Shown one piece after another: positions 21,560 to 33,457 of a stretch of DNA of 64,000 nt. The notes beneath the pieces were generated by a model. That model was not told the DNA's origin and did no database searches. It saw only the letters and a program-made list of their open reading frames with translations. This stretch comes from Halisarca cf. caerulea (lineage: Eukaryota; Porifera; Demospongiae; Chondrillida; Halisarcidae), in contig CAUJGJ010000214.1 in NCBI GenBank assembly GCA_963170055.1, forward strand, positions 146,001 to 210,000, read 5' to 3'. The first letter of the stretch is position 1. Each line of letters begins with the position of its first letter. The position numbers and the translations under genes are program-made.

Positions 21560-22913
21560 TTTACCAATGTTACGCTTTCTTCAGTCATCTGCCTTCCTTG
21601 GATAAGGACTGGCTCCACTGAATTATTCTCGCTTGCAACACATCAATCTTTGTCATGCTTCCCAACCTTTGAAATAGTCATCACTTTTGTTCAAACAGTA
21701 TATTAAAGAGTTCGATGACATCATAGCAGTGTTGGGGGTAGCTAAATACCAAAGTAATTAAATATTACATAATTATTATTATTACTTTTGCAGGAATTAA
21801 GTAATATAACTAAATATCTACCTTGTAACTAGTAATGCATTACAAATAGCTCTGTGGTGAAAGTAACGTATTACCACATTCTAAAACTAACTCAAAGTAG
21901 GTTTGTCGCTATAATAATGGTTAATATTAGTAAAAGCAGAGCTTCTGTTATCAAGGACAGCACAGAATTGCTTGCTAGATGGTCACATTACTAGTGTTCT
22001 GGGCTACACTATACATCTGCAGTATACCAGCAGATATTGTCTTGGTTGTGAAATCTACTACATTTATTTTATGGATGCCTTGGTCTAATTGTAACATTTA
22101 ATGATCCTACATGTTATGTTGATGTTCGCCTTTAGGAAGGTTAAAATTATCACTGGGATGCTACTTGGATGTAGTTTGCAGGAGCAAATGTACTCTGTAA
22201 TATTATCACAAGTTACATTTATTATTAAGTAATATGTAACTGTAACGCAGTACAAGTTTTAATAGTAATATGTAGTATGTAACGAGACTACTTTTCGAAG
22301 GTAACAACCCCAACACTGATCACAGCATACATCACACGACTATCATGTGAAAACAGGCCCTTAATTGCAAAAGAGATCTTAATTTCTTGCCAAATGCCAT
22401 GTCACCGAGTAATCAGCAGAGCAATATAAGCCCCTTCTGAGTGTTTTATTGTGATCTGCATTGATTGCTTCAACTTGTCACCGATTGGGAATTTTGATGT
22501 ATACTCATTTTTAGATAAGTTATTGATGAATCCTTTATAATGCTGTGAATATTTGCTGAATATCTTTAAAACTATTTCAGTAATCATAACCTCCACTGGT
22601 ACAGTTAGATATTAATTTTGTATTAGAGACCATCTAGTTCTTATCCTGTGTTTGTAGGCCCACGTTCCGATTTACTCGTGTCGAATAACTGCTTAACTAT
22701 GCTACTAGGTAAAGTGCCGATTGAATTGAACGATCGAGAAAGGAATTGGATAAAATTTGCTAAATGTGTACCTTAAATAGGTTTGTGCTGCCTCAAAACC
22801 ATTGATTGGCCTTCTACTGCATATTGTGAAGGGATAGAGGAATTTGGAAACAGTAAAATTGCCGACTTTGGGAAGCCATTTGAGTGCATATAGACATGCC
22901 CCACATGCATTAT
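21560..22913. repeat. Dispersed repeat interrupted by a hAT MITE
   Basis: The flanks of the insertion at 21727-22318 match 39880-40635 in order: CTGCCTTC..., CATCAATC, ACTATCATGTG, GAGTGTTTTATTGT, CCGATTTACT and TTGCCGACTTTGGGAAGCCA. The left portion is also matched by 31545-31850 inverted. It ends in GACATGCCCCACATGCA, resembling the GCATGTGGGACATGTCC terminus. Confidence 0.6.
21727..22318. mobile_element. hAT-like MITE (CAGTGTTGGGG ends)
   Basis: Starts CAGTGTTGGGGGTAGCTAAA and ends GTAACAACCCCAACACTG. Subterminal stretches of AAGTAATTAAATATTAC type pair with TAATATGTAGTATGTAACG. CAGTG-TTGGG ends are typical of hAT elements. Flanks read ATCATAG and ATCACAG, an imperfect 7-8 bp duplication. 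It sits inside another repeat, giving relative age: it is the younger insertion. Confidence 0.8.
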
Positions 22914-22936
22914 GTATAAATTCCATGCTACTATAG

Positions 22937-23077
22937 CAAGCCAAGGAGGAGTACAAGCGTTGTAATCATCTAAAATGGGAAGAAATGGAATCAAAGCAGA
23001 AAACTTTAGAACAAAATGCTGAAGAGCTTAAGCGTTTACTCGGGGTCAAGGAGCAAGCGATGCATGAATTGACGGAG
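22937..23077 (+). CDS. Coiled-coil exon 2 (47 codons)
   Basis: Acceptor GCTACTATAG, donor GAG/GTATGC, phase 0 at both ends. It begins QAKEEYKRCNHLKWEE and ends GVKEQAMHELTE, with the middle rich in Glu/Lys/Gln and leucines spaced by 3-4 residues, as expected of a coiled coil. Length is an exact codon multiple and the frame is open throughout. The acceptor has a weak polypyrimidine tract. Confidence 0.75.
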
Positions 23078-23444
23078 GTATGCTTGACTTGCTGGGGATG
23101 GAGAGCCAACGGCCAATGTGCTGATAGCAATTGTGCTGGTGGTCAACTGTACTTGTGGTTCACTTGAGGTGTTAGTCTAAGAATAGCTATGTGATACTAG
23201 AATAGCCATGTACTATGCATTCAATTTATGAAAAATGTAACATACATACTGTGCATGTACATGTGTGTATGTGCATGCGTGCATGCATGCATGCACTTGT
23301 GAATAAATCCCACTTATGCACGAGTCTAGAAGATGTATGGGTAGTGTGCCACCACACATGTACATGCAGTGTGTGTTATCTGTATTGTACTCAGAAGCTG
23401 CCACTAGCAGTATATTTTGTCATGAATTTTCTAACCCCTTGTAG

Positions 23445-23504
23445 AAAGCGAGAAAACAGTCAGAGGAATTGGAAACAGTTCAGTTTACAAACATGGCATT
23501 AAAG
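23445..23504 (+). CDS. Coiled-coil exon 3 (20 codons)
   Basis: Acceptor TAACCCCTTGTAG, donor AAG/GTGTGC. The 60 nt read KARKQSEELETVQFTNMALK in phase 0. It lies 367 nt after exon 2 and continues the charged helical character. Confidence 0.72.
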
Positions 23505-23659
23505 GTGTGCACTATTGCTTCATTTATTGTTGTGAATGGGGCTTGAATATTTACCATGCCCATTCCCCCTAAACTTCCACAATGCACGTTAAATTCTGTG
23601 TGATTGAAAAATGTAAATGAGAGCCCAGCTAGGGCACCAGTATGCAGTCGTACAAAGTT

Positions 23660-25170
23660 TTAGTCTAGCCGCTAGCCCCATACTTTTCCTCCGTGGGTGA
23701 GTATAAGTAGAGTCTAGTGACTGTAGTTTTAATGCCTTATAACTACTAACAGGATTGCATTACACCCATTTGGTGCAATGCAATCTGATTGGTCAATCGA
23801 AATAAGAGGCTGCTAATGGACATTTATCTTTCCAATCTCTACAGATGGCTTTATGTTTGTTCCTAATTCTCTATTCTGCTGTTTGAGATTAATGACTCTA
23901 CATGTGGGACATGTCCGCGCTAATCCAGAGGATGTGTGAAAATTTCAGTCATTTTTACAGCTTCTGTTCTCAACTTGTAGTAGATACAGAGCGGCAAACA
24001 AGGGCTTAACATGTAGGCAGACACATTACCCTTTTGAAAGGCTTGCTTTAATTGCAAAGAAGCTACAAGGTTTTCCTAACCCCTACTATATAAATGCGAA
24101 ATGCTTTGCCATGGGTGCTACATGCAGAACTCTTCCAAGACTACATTTTCACATAAATTGCTATAACAAGACATTTACTAACTTTTCCATGCGGGTGCCT
24201 TACCATTCCTCTCCAATGCCAAGATCTGCAAAATTGGCCCTCAAAAGGCAAATTCAAGCTCCTGTAACTTGGGACAGGAACAAAGGTTTTCTTGCACCCA
24301 CACGGAAAAGTTATCTATTTCAAATGGCTCTAAGTTGGTACCAGGAAACTGTCTCCAGCTTGTTCCCTCACATAGCACCCAGCGGAAAAATTAAATTCCA
24401 AAGAACATCAAGATAGGTCACATGCCAGCATGTGACAGAGAAACTGTAATGACAGAGAATGTCACTAAACTCCGATTCGACATTCGTCTACACCCGAATA
24501 TTAGCCTAAATTACGAGATAATTGTGTGACTAATATCTTGTAGGTGCTTAAAAATTACATTCTATTGCATGTAAACTGTGAAGTGCTATCATAGCGAATC
24601 CTGAACATGTCCCACATGCGTCTTCAAGTCAGTTTTATTGTTAGATCACAAATTTTCCAGCAGCATAGTGTGGTGGTGGGGGATCTTGTTGCGGAGATGT
24701 TTCTGTGCACCTTCTGACCGCTTTCGGTAAATCAGGGATATTGATATTGACCATATCGTTTCTGTAAGTTTTACAATGGCCTTTTTCTAACGTTAACCCT
24801 GAAACACTACTGAAGTATTCTAGTGGAGATAAAATGTGCTCTCCTTTGCTAATTGACAGAATACATAAGCGACCCAAGCTTGCCAGGTGTAGTTTTGTTG
24901 TCAGTCTCCAAACAAGGGGCTCGGGTGTGAATAGTGCCGATGATATGCCAGACCAATTCAACAGCTTTGAACAATCTAAATTATAAGTGACTGCCACAGA
25001 ACGTGGGGTTCAATCATAGATTTATGGTTCAATACACACCTCATTGGCATTCATAACAATACATGCCTACCCTTTCGTTAATGAGATGCGGTGTCAAAAG
25101 TACAAAAGTTGCTAGTCCCTACCTTCCCCTTGCCCACGCAGAAGAAGTATGGAGCTAGCGGCTAGACTAA
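23660..25170. mobile_element. 1.5-kb TIR element (TAGTCTAGCCGCTAGC)
   Basis: TTAGTCTAGCCGCTAGCCCC at the left and GGAGCTAGCGGCTAGACTAA at the right are inverted over about 45 bp, including CATACTT(C/T)T and CGTGGG further in. It encloses a GCATGTGGG-family copy at 23901-24618, which looks like a later insertion. No transposase is recognised. Confidence 0.72.
23901..24618. mobile_element. GCATGTGGG-family MITE, copy 1
   Basis: Ends CATGTGGGACATGTCC and GAACATGTCCCACATG. The interior contains ACTTTTCCATGCGGGTG...CCCACACGGAAAAGTT, itself a foldback, and AACTTGGGACAGGAACAAA. Related blocks lie at 31102, 44726 and (inverted) 59440. The terminal word includes the dyad GGACATGTCC. Confidence 0.75.
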
Positions 25171-25450
25171 CAAAGTTTGTGCCCATGGCAAGCATCCTTA
25201 CTATTATCGAGTATGGTATTGAACTTCGTTTATATTAATTGCCTAACTTTTTTTCAAGTTAATTGTTTTTGTTGGTAAGGGTAGTTCGATTGAGGAATCT
25301 ATAATAGTATATGTATGTAAACAAAATGGATTCTGGTGAGAGGAAGGTCACCCTCCCTAAATTTGAGTTGAGCCATTGCCATAACCATAAAGTCTTATAC
25401 AAGAAATATACTCATCATTACGACTCGATAATGGTTCTCCAATAGTTCTT

Positions 25451-25486
25451 ACAACTTATTCGGTATTATAATACCGAATAAGTTGT
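25451..25486. repeat. Perfect 36-bp palindrome
   Basis: ACAACTTATTCGGTATTA followed immediately by its exact reverse complement, without a loop. Seen directly. Confidence 0.92.
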
Positions 25487-25599
25487 GCTATAGGAACTTT
25501 AAAATATACCTGATTTCATGAATTTTAGTGTTAGCAAAAGAAATAACCACATTAGTTGTGATTCTACTAAAACCTCAAGCATGTCTGCCATGATATCGC

Positions 25600-26260
25600 A
25601 TATACAGTATAACCTCGCAATATGACCACCCCTTTTAAGGACATGTACCTCCTTACTTTACTCTCAGAGTCAGAAACGTTTCCAAGAAACTTGAAAAGAA
25701 TTGACTTTCCTTCTCAAAGAAAGCTCTGAAAGATTCTAAACCCCCCTTTCAAGTCGTTTCTTCACTCTGTACAATTATAGTGCGTGTGGCAGCCATTTCA
25801 AGGAGTATATAGAAGCCTGCTACTTACAGTGGGTATGACCACAAATTTGCCTATTTCTTTACCCCCCCCCCTTCCTAAAATCCTGGCTACGCCAGTGCTT
25901 TTACATAAAAATTAGTTTCAGAATGAAGACTACATTTTTATGTTATTTACAATTATAGTAACATAACCAATAGAGAACAATTATAGTAACATATGAAAGC
26001 TAGAAAAACACATAATCCCAAGTGTACCGCATGCGTATTGCCTCACCAAGTACGTTTTGGGAACAGGTACATGATCACACAAACGAGCTCAGAATCAATC
26101 TGGCTTGAGAAATAATGACACAATACTGTTCTAAGAAGAGGAAAGGACAAACTAGTATGAAAAATGTGCCTCCTTTCCTGCAATTTGTGAGCGTCACTCC
26201 CTTTGACGTTAACAATCTTCGGAGCACTCTAATCTGCCATTATTGCACGTCAACTGTTTC
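25600..26260. other. Element-end fragments, no gene
   Basis: CAGTATAACCTCGCAATATG near 25606 resembles the CAGTGTAACTTCTC mariner-MITE end at 33700. CCTGGCTACGCCAGTG at 25883-25898 is a right-hand CACTGGCGTAGCCAGG end preceded by a C tract. Partners for both ends were not found. Confidence 0.4.
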
Positions 26261-26263
26261 CAG

Positions 26264-26287
26264 GAAGCAAATGAAGTACAGCGGCAA
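26264..26287 (+). CDS. Possible 24-nt coiled-coil micro-exon
   Basis: Acceptor CAACTGTTTCCAG and donor CAA/GTAATG bound EANEVQRQ, phase 0, same strand and character as its neighbours. The small size makes chance hard to exclude. Confidence 0.42.
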
Positions 26288-26890
26288 GTAATGTAAGGAC
26301 GGATCTCATTCCCTCTGTGTAGTTTCTGATTTTAGATTGAGCCACACTAAAGAACACAATTCTTATTCCACATAACTAGGATTTTTTCGATAAATTATTG
26401 CATATTCATTGCATAATACCGTAAAATGGGATCGTAGGTAACTTTTTGTATGTGTTCTAACTTAATTCGTTGTAATCCATATTACAAGTTTCATATGTAT
26501 GGAGTGTGTTACTATTGCTACGTGTATGCTTCATCTAAAATTCGAACAAAATGCGCTAAACTTTCATCATGTTCCACAACCAGGGGTAGAGCCACTATAG
26601 TGGCTTGTCCCCAATAAAGAGTTAACACCACTTGCTCCGGTCCCAAGTGTGGTACATGAGGTTCTGCTGTAATATGCAATAATGACCCACTAGTCTTTGA
26701 AAATTGAATTTAATAAGTGAATTTTGTCACAAAAATTGTCATAGCCTATGTGAGGGCAGGTTTGAAATAATCTGTACCTCTAGTTCCTTCACAAAATTTA
26801 ATGTTTCAACATCATGTATGCAGGTAAGTCCTTCATTCAACTGATTCCCTGACAGAAAGAAAGTTCGAGGAACTTGAATACATAATGCAG

Positions 26891-27471
26891 TTACTGTATG
26901 GTACTTTTCATAGAAATTTTAAGTAAATGCTCTCAGTTGTTTGGTCAGTCGTTAGGTCAACAATCGGTCAGTGGTTGATCGTCAGCAGTCACGCACGTGA
27001 TATACAAATATGTCAGCATAGTTGCATATGTCTTGTTTTAGTAGTGTTAGTAGTTAAATGGGATTTTAGTGAGTACCAGCAGTTTCTTACGCTATCATTT
27101 ATGGTCTATTCTGATTATACAAAGCAATGGATGCTTTATCTAAAAGTTGCATACAGAAGTCTAACTTGCGCGTTTTGTTCTCAGATGCCTTCATTGATAG
27201 TCACGGGCTTGAACTAACTGGATAATCATGTCTCATCTTCCCCAATGAAGGTTTATAACTATATTCACATTAAAAGTATAAGAAGGTAAGCGGCCTAAAG
27301 GCTTCAAACGAACTAGAACTCGACTCGCAGCCTTGTGCAATCATACTATCTCACACGGTCATGACGTATGTGATCCTTCACCTGGTCGGTTGGTCGGTGG
27401 TCAGGTGGTCAGGTGGTCGTCACCTGATCGGTTGATCTAAATCGTTAAAATTTCTATGGAAAGTACCGTAG
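26891..27471. mobile_element. MITE with TACTGTATGGTACTTTTC ends
   Basis: TACTGTATGGTACTTTTCAT continuing AGAAATTTTAA at the left pairs with TTAAAATTTCTATGGAAAGT continuing ACCGTAG at the right. The interior has iterated GGTCGGT/GGTCAGGTGG words (27380-27425). 580 bp, non-coding. Confidence 0.75.
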
Positions 27472-27579
27472 TTTGATATATCATAAATTAAATTTATTAA
27501 TGATAGATTTGTAAGATCTTAATTGTTGGCTTAGTCTTGGTGTATAATTTTGGCCAACTTTTTGCCATCTTATCAACAG

Positions 27580-27675
27580 AGGGAAGTTGAAGACCTTCAT
27601 AAATTGAATGCTGAGGCTAACAATAAAGCTCAGAAAGTGCTAATTGAAAAAGGCCAAAAACTTCAGGTATTAGAA
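27580..27675 (+). CDS. Coiled-coil exon 4 (29 or 32 codons)
   Basis: Acceptor CTTATCAACAG. It begins REVEDLHKLNAEANNKA and ends IEKGQKLQ at a first donor CAG/GTATTA (27667), or continues VLE to a better donor GAA/GTGAGT (27676). Both leave phase 0, so the two donors would differ by three residues. Coiled-coil composition. Confidence 0.75.
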
Positions 27676-27783
27676 GTGAGTTTTTAATGTTGGTGAAAAT
27701 CTTGTGTGATATTATTCATGCACTGTGTAATATTATATTATAATACTAGATGAAGTTCGTCACACGGGTGCAACTCTTATATA

Positions 27784-30468
27784 GTGCAACCAGGCATAAA
27801 CTTCCAAATCAGGTAGTATATATTCATGGGAATAGTGTGCCCACAGAGTTTTTTTCATTGACTAGCAAACTTAACTGTGGTTAGCAATGCATTTCAGGAT
27901 TTGAATTACTGCTTGTTACCATGGCAACTATGGCGCACGTGAGTATTGCGCAATCCCGTTTGTGCTTATGTATGTAAATTGAATTTTTGGTTTCAACTGA
28001 TGCTGTGAGTGAAACATTTCATTTTTTTCTATATAATAACTATGAAAGCACATATCTCAACAAATCTATAATGAGAAATTAAAGACAATAAGCCTTGTCA
28101 TGTCAAAAAAGTAGTTAAATTCACAACAGAATGCAAGTCGTGCTAAAGGTTTCACATCTTACAAATCTCAAGATAAAATAGAATTCAGCATACTAAAAGG
28201 TAGAAGAAAGACTTACAAACAAAGTTATAATAAGAAAAAAGTAAAATTCTACAACAGTGCATCAATACAGAATATACTAAAAAAACAAAAATCAATTGTC
28301 AACACCCACACGTCGGTGGGACTTGTACAATTTTACTTGGGTTTCTAAAGTATTCCCAGCTGCCAAGCCTTTTAGGTAGCCAAACATGTAATCCCTGGTC
28401 TTTCTAAAGAAATTTCTAATGTTTTATACAGTGACACTATCCAATCCCTGTGGTACTGTCCTGCGCAGTCCCTGCAACGTATAATTGCAATGTGCCCTGG
28501 TATAGCGCTTTGCTAGGGCCCAGACTCTCTCTATTGGGTTGAGTTCACAGTGGAACTTCGGTAAAAATATACATGCGTGGCCATGGCGGTGTAGAAGCCA
28601 CTCAACACGGTTCTTCTCATTCTTGAAGTCAGAATGTGAGGCTAAAATCCGCCTCATATCATCTGCCTTCATTCCACTAATGTTGATCCCACGTTCCTGT
28701 AATACCCGAGCCATCCCTTTTGGAGTACCATCAGGAAAAACCATGGATTGTCCCTTCCCATTGTACACAGTGTCATGCATTTTCGGTGCTACCCACCGGG
28801 TTTTACATTCATTCTGTCCACATGTAAAGCATCCTCCCCATAAGCTGTGTGACAAGAACTCTGGTCGAAAATAAAATATAGACGATATCCCTGACTCCTC
28901 GGGTATTTATACTCCGCTATCTGAATTGCTGATTCCACTTGTATGAGAAACTTCTCACTGGTAAAGTACCCATCATGAGATTCCCCGTACTCAAGGAGTA
29001 CTCTTGAGCTCCTCCTTATGGCTGGATTTGCCTTCTTTGCCTCTTCAAATTGCTCCGTGGTCAACTGCAAATATCCTCCCTGCTCTTCTATGAAATCCGC
29101 TACCATTATCCCTGCTCCCTTTGACTTTGGGCGGACAAAATGTTGATCTTTTATGCCCCACTGCACAGACTCGTCTTCATTCGAGTTAAAGATACTCTCG
29201 TCATGGAAAAGGACAATATTATTCAGCCTTTGCTCTGAAGATGGTGAGTCAATGTCATCTGGAAACAATTGTCGCTCATCATCCATTGGGGCATGTTCTT
29301 TGGCAAGCATTCCACACGCTATCATCCTGCGAATGAACTTTCGGCGGTATTCAACCACATCAGGCCGTTCATGTCCGTCAATGAATATCCCCTTCTTCTT
29401 ATTGATCACTCTGAATCCGAGCTCGTGCATCCACACCCTGGCTGTTTCATAACCGATACTCTTAGGGAAACTGTCACGCAAATCTGATGACGGCAGGAGA
29501 CAGTTGTTGACCCAGTGGCGGAACATCATGATAGTGAGGTTGGGCTGACCTTTGACGGATGCATTCTCGCGCACATAATTTGATGCCTTCTCATTTAACT
29601 CTTCGTTTAGCCAAAGTACATCCTCTTGCACATACTTGCCTTGGAGAGAATCAGGAAAACAGCCATCATTCTCAGTAAACACTGATCTCCACTCCCGTAC
29701 AGTTCTTTCAGACACTCCAATAATTTGGCCTACGGTTTCTGAAGCAACTGATTTCTGTATCTGAAGCTTGTCCACCAAAAGAGAATGTAGGAGTATGGAC
29801 AGAGATTTCTGATCATCGCGCAGTAATGATGCCACCCAGTCTTGGGAATAGGATAACATCATGCTGGAAGTATCCTGTGTGCTCTCTACAAAGTCTTCAT
29901 CTGAACCAGTAGTTGTCTCATCTGTAACGTTTTCGTCCTGATCTGGAAGTGGGGTACTAATGCCTTCTTCTTCGCCCAAGTGGTCTCCGTTGTCATTCAT
30001 GCTAGGTTCGTTTAAAGTCATGTTGCCTTCGTTCGTAAGTTCTCCCTCCTCGCTCCGCGCAGGTGATGGAATCACTTGAGACGCCCCCGTTGTGCTTTCT
30101 AGACACTTTCTTTTGGTCAATGCACGGTGAATGTGCTGACGGCGCTTTGATAATCGGGGCATCCCTTCTGCAAAATTGTTTCGTTCGTGAAAATCTTTCG
30201 AAACAAAGAACAAAGAGCGAATCCCACACGTCACGAAGCAATACACCGCAGCGCGTGTCCGTTGTCACATGGGTACGCATCTAATACTTCATTGGTCAGT
30301 TCCTTAGCAACGTATTCAAATGATGCATTTGAGAAAGAAAGGTACCATCTGAAAGCTAATGACAAATAAATAACATATTGAATAGGTTGCTATGGACTAT
30401 TCTGTACCACTAAATAGCGACAAGACAGTGAAGTTTTGGATTTTTTGGAAGTTTATGCCTGGTTGCAC
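27784..30468 (-). mobile_element. IS630/Tc1-mariner-type transposon, near complete
   Basis: GTGCAACCAGGCATAAACTT plus CCAAA at the left is inverted as TTTGG plus AAGTTTATGCCTGGTTGCAC at the right. The flanks read TATATA and TATAT, consistent with insertion at TA. The 2685-bp element carries one antisense transposase frame (28424-30162). It lies in the intron between coiled-coil exons 4 and 5. TIRs look well preserved, implying a fairly recent insertion. Confidence 0.85.
28424..30162 (-). pseudogene. DDE transposase (IS630/Tc1-mariner-like), one frame break
   Basis: The likely start is the ATG at 30162 (MPRLSKRRQHIHRALTKRK); an upstream in-frame ATG at 30246 precedes a less likely leader. An acidic, Ser-rich linker is followed by a helix-turn-helix-like block (SETVGQIIGVSERTVREWR) and then the catalytic core: FHDESIFNSNED (first Asp), YFIFDQSSCHTA (second Asp), and FLPKFHCELNPIERVW (final Glu, in the other frame). 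The frame stops after MNVKPGG at about 28789 and resumes in a second frame at PKMHDTVYNG, so one indel separates the Glu from the two Asp residues. Otherwise the protein is uninterrupted over about 560 codons. It would perform cut-and-paste transposition at TA; this copy is probably inactive unless the break is a sequence error. Confidence 0.82.
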
Positions 30469-30549
30469 TATATCTATATGTATACTTGTTATCTGGTGTG
30501 TGGTTCTTGTATACATATAACTGCTTATGATCGAGCTGCTTCATCACAT

Positions 30550-30551
<2 letters not shown>

Positions 30552-30619
<68 letters not shown>
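30552..30619. repeat. (CA)n microsatellite
   Basis: About 68 bp of CA, 84 bp outside the transposon end at 30468. Confidence 0.95.
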
Positions 30620-30621
<2 letters not shown>

Positions 30622-31101
30622 GGGGTACGGAGGTAGATTTTTTGTCTACTCTATTGCATGAAGATTAAGGTGTGCAAGGAATTGGTAGTGCACTTTCACC
30701 AATGTTAAGATTCAATTATTTTTTTCTTTTTACATAATTACTATAGTTGCATATACATACATGCATGCCATAGTCACATAGAAGGCCTGCCGTTCAATTG
30801 ATTGCCAAATTGAGGTTGGGGTTGGACTTGTAACTGGGGCTCCCACTCAAAGGGATTTCTCTGCAAAGGGCAGAGACGCAATTGAGAGATGGGATAGAAA
30901 AGATTTATGAAGTTTCGGTGGTCTACATTTAAGGTTTATATTATCATGGGTGTATCAATAAATTGCCCCTAAAAGAAAGCCCTGACCCTTGGACACTACA
31001 TTCTCACACAAACTCTCTGACATATAACTGCTAATGGTGTATGTGTAAAAGGTGGCCCTGCAATGCAGAATTACTGCACCTTAATTGGAGTACACAACAT
31101 T

Positions 31102-31545
31102 GCATGTGGGATATGTCTGTGCTAATTCGGGGATGTGACAGCTTTGGTCTTTTTTACAGCTTCTGTTCTCAGCTCGTAGTAGGAACAGAGTGTCAAACAA
31201 GGGATTAAGATGTAGGTAGAAATGAGATGTTTGGATGATTATCTTTTTTGGAGGCTTGCTTTAATCGCAAAGAAGCTACTGAGGTTTCCTAACCCCTACT
31301 AAGAAGCAAAATGCTTTGGATGCTGCATGGTGCAACGCTTCCAAGACTATTTTTTCGCATAAATTGCTATAACAAAACATTTACTAACTTTTCCATGTGG
31401 GTGTCTTGATCATTCCTCTCCAATGCTGCATGAGATCTCAGACTGCAAAATTGACCCTCAGAAGGCAAAATTCAAGCTCCTGTAACTTGGGACAGGAACA
31501 AAAGTTTGTCTGAGAACAAGTGCATCCAAGCCCCCATCAGTGAAA
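31102..31545. repeat. GCATGTGGG-family MITE, left part
   Basis: GCATGTGGGATATGTCTGTG and CTAATTCGGGG open the copy. ACTAACTTTTCCATGTGGGT and AACTTGGGACAGGAACAAAA follow as in 23901-24618. The right end is lost, and a different repeat begins near 31545. Confidence 0.65.
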
Positions 31546-31850
31546 AGTTGAAACAGTCAGTGCTGATCATAATAAAACACTCCGTAGGTTCTGTCATTGC
31601 TCCGTTGATTCACTCGGCGACATGGCATTTAGCAAGAGGCCTGTTTTTCACATGATTGTCATGTGATGTGTGTTGTGATGTCATCTAAACTTTTGGTACT
31701 GTTGAAAGTGACGGCAATTTGAAAGGTTGGGGAGCATGGCAAGGATTGATATGTCACAAACGAGAACAATTCAGTGGAAGTTGGCCTTTATCCTAAGAAT
31801 GTAGATGACCAGAGAAAGTCCAATGTTGGCGATTAAGGAAATTGCGAGTG
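31545..31850. repeat. Inverted copy of the 21560/39880 repeat
   Basis: AAACACTCCGTAGG, CACATGATTGTCATGTGATG, CAATTCAGTGGAAG and CCTTATCCTAAG are the reverse complements of blocks in 21560-22500 and 39900-40230. Confidence 0.55.
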
Positions 31851-32342
31851 ATTTATTTGGCTCTGATTGGCAATATTGAACAAAGTGTGTCATTGTTAGC
31901 AAAGTTCACTTTGTTAGCCTAAATATCTTAGTCGATATGGGATGAATCATCTTTATGTAGCCTTCCAACCGCCTTGAACCTACCACTGACTATAATATTA
32001 TCCCTGATTTTTAAACTACTGCAGTCTGGATCGTAAGCTTCCTTCCGCAAGTAGATGTGTGTGACACTATTTCTCCCTGTGAATAAAGACTTAAAAAGCA
32101 CCAAATGTACCATTACCATGCATAAACAGCACCCAAGAAGAACAAGATGACTACCTAGATGAGTGTGATCAGGAAATACCACATCTGTCCTATGTAAAAA
32201 TGATGGCATATGTAGACAGGGCCAGAGTAAACTCTGTACCATTGGTATGGCCATCAACATACTGTGAATTTAGATGACTATATTGTATTGCACACACATG
32301 CAACACTGTATAACAGTGTAACTTATATGCACATTTGCTGTT

Positions 32343-32980
32343 GCTGCATAGTCTCGCATAGCCAGACTGCCTTATCGCCTCCTTTGTTCGGGACTACGTC
32401 ACCAGTTGGCAAATTGGGTCTGGTAGTTAGTCTGTACCTGATTTTGTGCAGGGTCCTGCATTCCATAGGACATATGAATAAAATTATCACATAATGAATA
32501 TGATTAAAGTACCAATAGTGACGCTTTGTGCTGTTCACCTTAGTGATAACGGATGGAATTTTGTAAGGTTACTTTTGGCTGTGGAGTGAATTGATTCGTT
32601 TGTAAGCGAATGAAGATTTCTTTCTCTTGATTGCTGCATGTCTACAGCTAATAACAAACGTCGATCTGTGCTTTCAGTGTGATGCTCCATTTCATAAAAT
32701 AAGAAGTCGGATGCTTTCTTTGGTAATTCATCCCGAGCCAAAAGCCTCCGTGAAAATAAATTCACAAAATTCTATCCGTTGTCGCAAAGGGGAATAACAC
32801 AAAGCCTTGCTATTGGTGCTTCAATCATATTCATTATGTGATGATTTTATTTATAGGTCCTATGGAATGCAGCACCCTGGTATATAGGCTAACTACCAGA
32901 CCCAATGTTGCCAACTGGTGGCATAGTCCTTGAACAAAGGAGGCGATGCTGTGGTCTAGCTATGCTAGACTAGCTGCTGC
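32343..32980. mobile_element. Foldback MITE with about 180-bp arms
   Basis: Left arm 32345-32530 (CGCCTCCTTTGTTC, CACCAGTTGGCAA, GGGTCTGGTAGTTAG, CATTCCATAGGAC, CACATAATGAATATGATT) reappears inverted at 32800-32978 in perfect order. The centre (about 270 bp) is unique here and has no recognised product. Confidence 0.82.
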
Positions 32981-33457
32981 ACAGGTGTGAGATCTTGCAC
33001 AATGTTATCATGGTGACTCAGGACAACAGAGTTCTTCAGGTTCAGAGCCGTCAGTTTTATTTTGTTCCTAGTATTGAACAAAATAGATTGATAGGATTTT
33101 AGGTATACTGATATAATATGGCTGTATACCTTTGCTGCCCTCAACAACCATGATCCTTAAGGCTTTTTTTAATTTTAAGGTAAGCTTGTGGCAAAAAGTG
33201 ATATGCCAATGGCTGTAGTAGCTGTACTAGTTGTGCCAGCCCTACCTAGACGTGATGATAAATCATCTGCTGTGTATTGATGGGGGAGAGCAATAAATAT
33301 GTTTTAAAGTAAATGTGAAAATTCTGATTTATTCTGAATTCTGATATATATGTACATATATATATTATTCTATTCTTTGTAATATCCCAAGATATTTTAA
33401 CATTATGATAAATTATTATAGCCTTATACATTCATACTGAATCTATCTTATCTCTAG

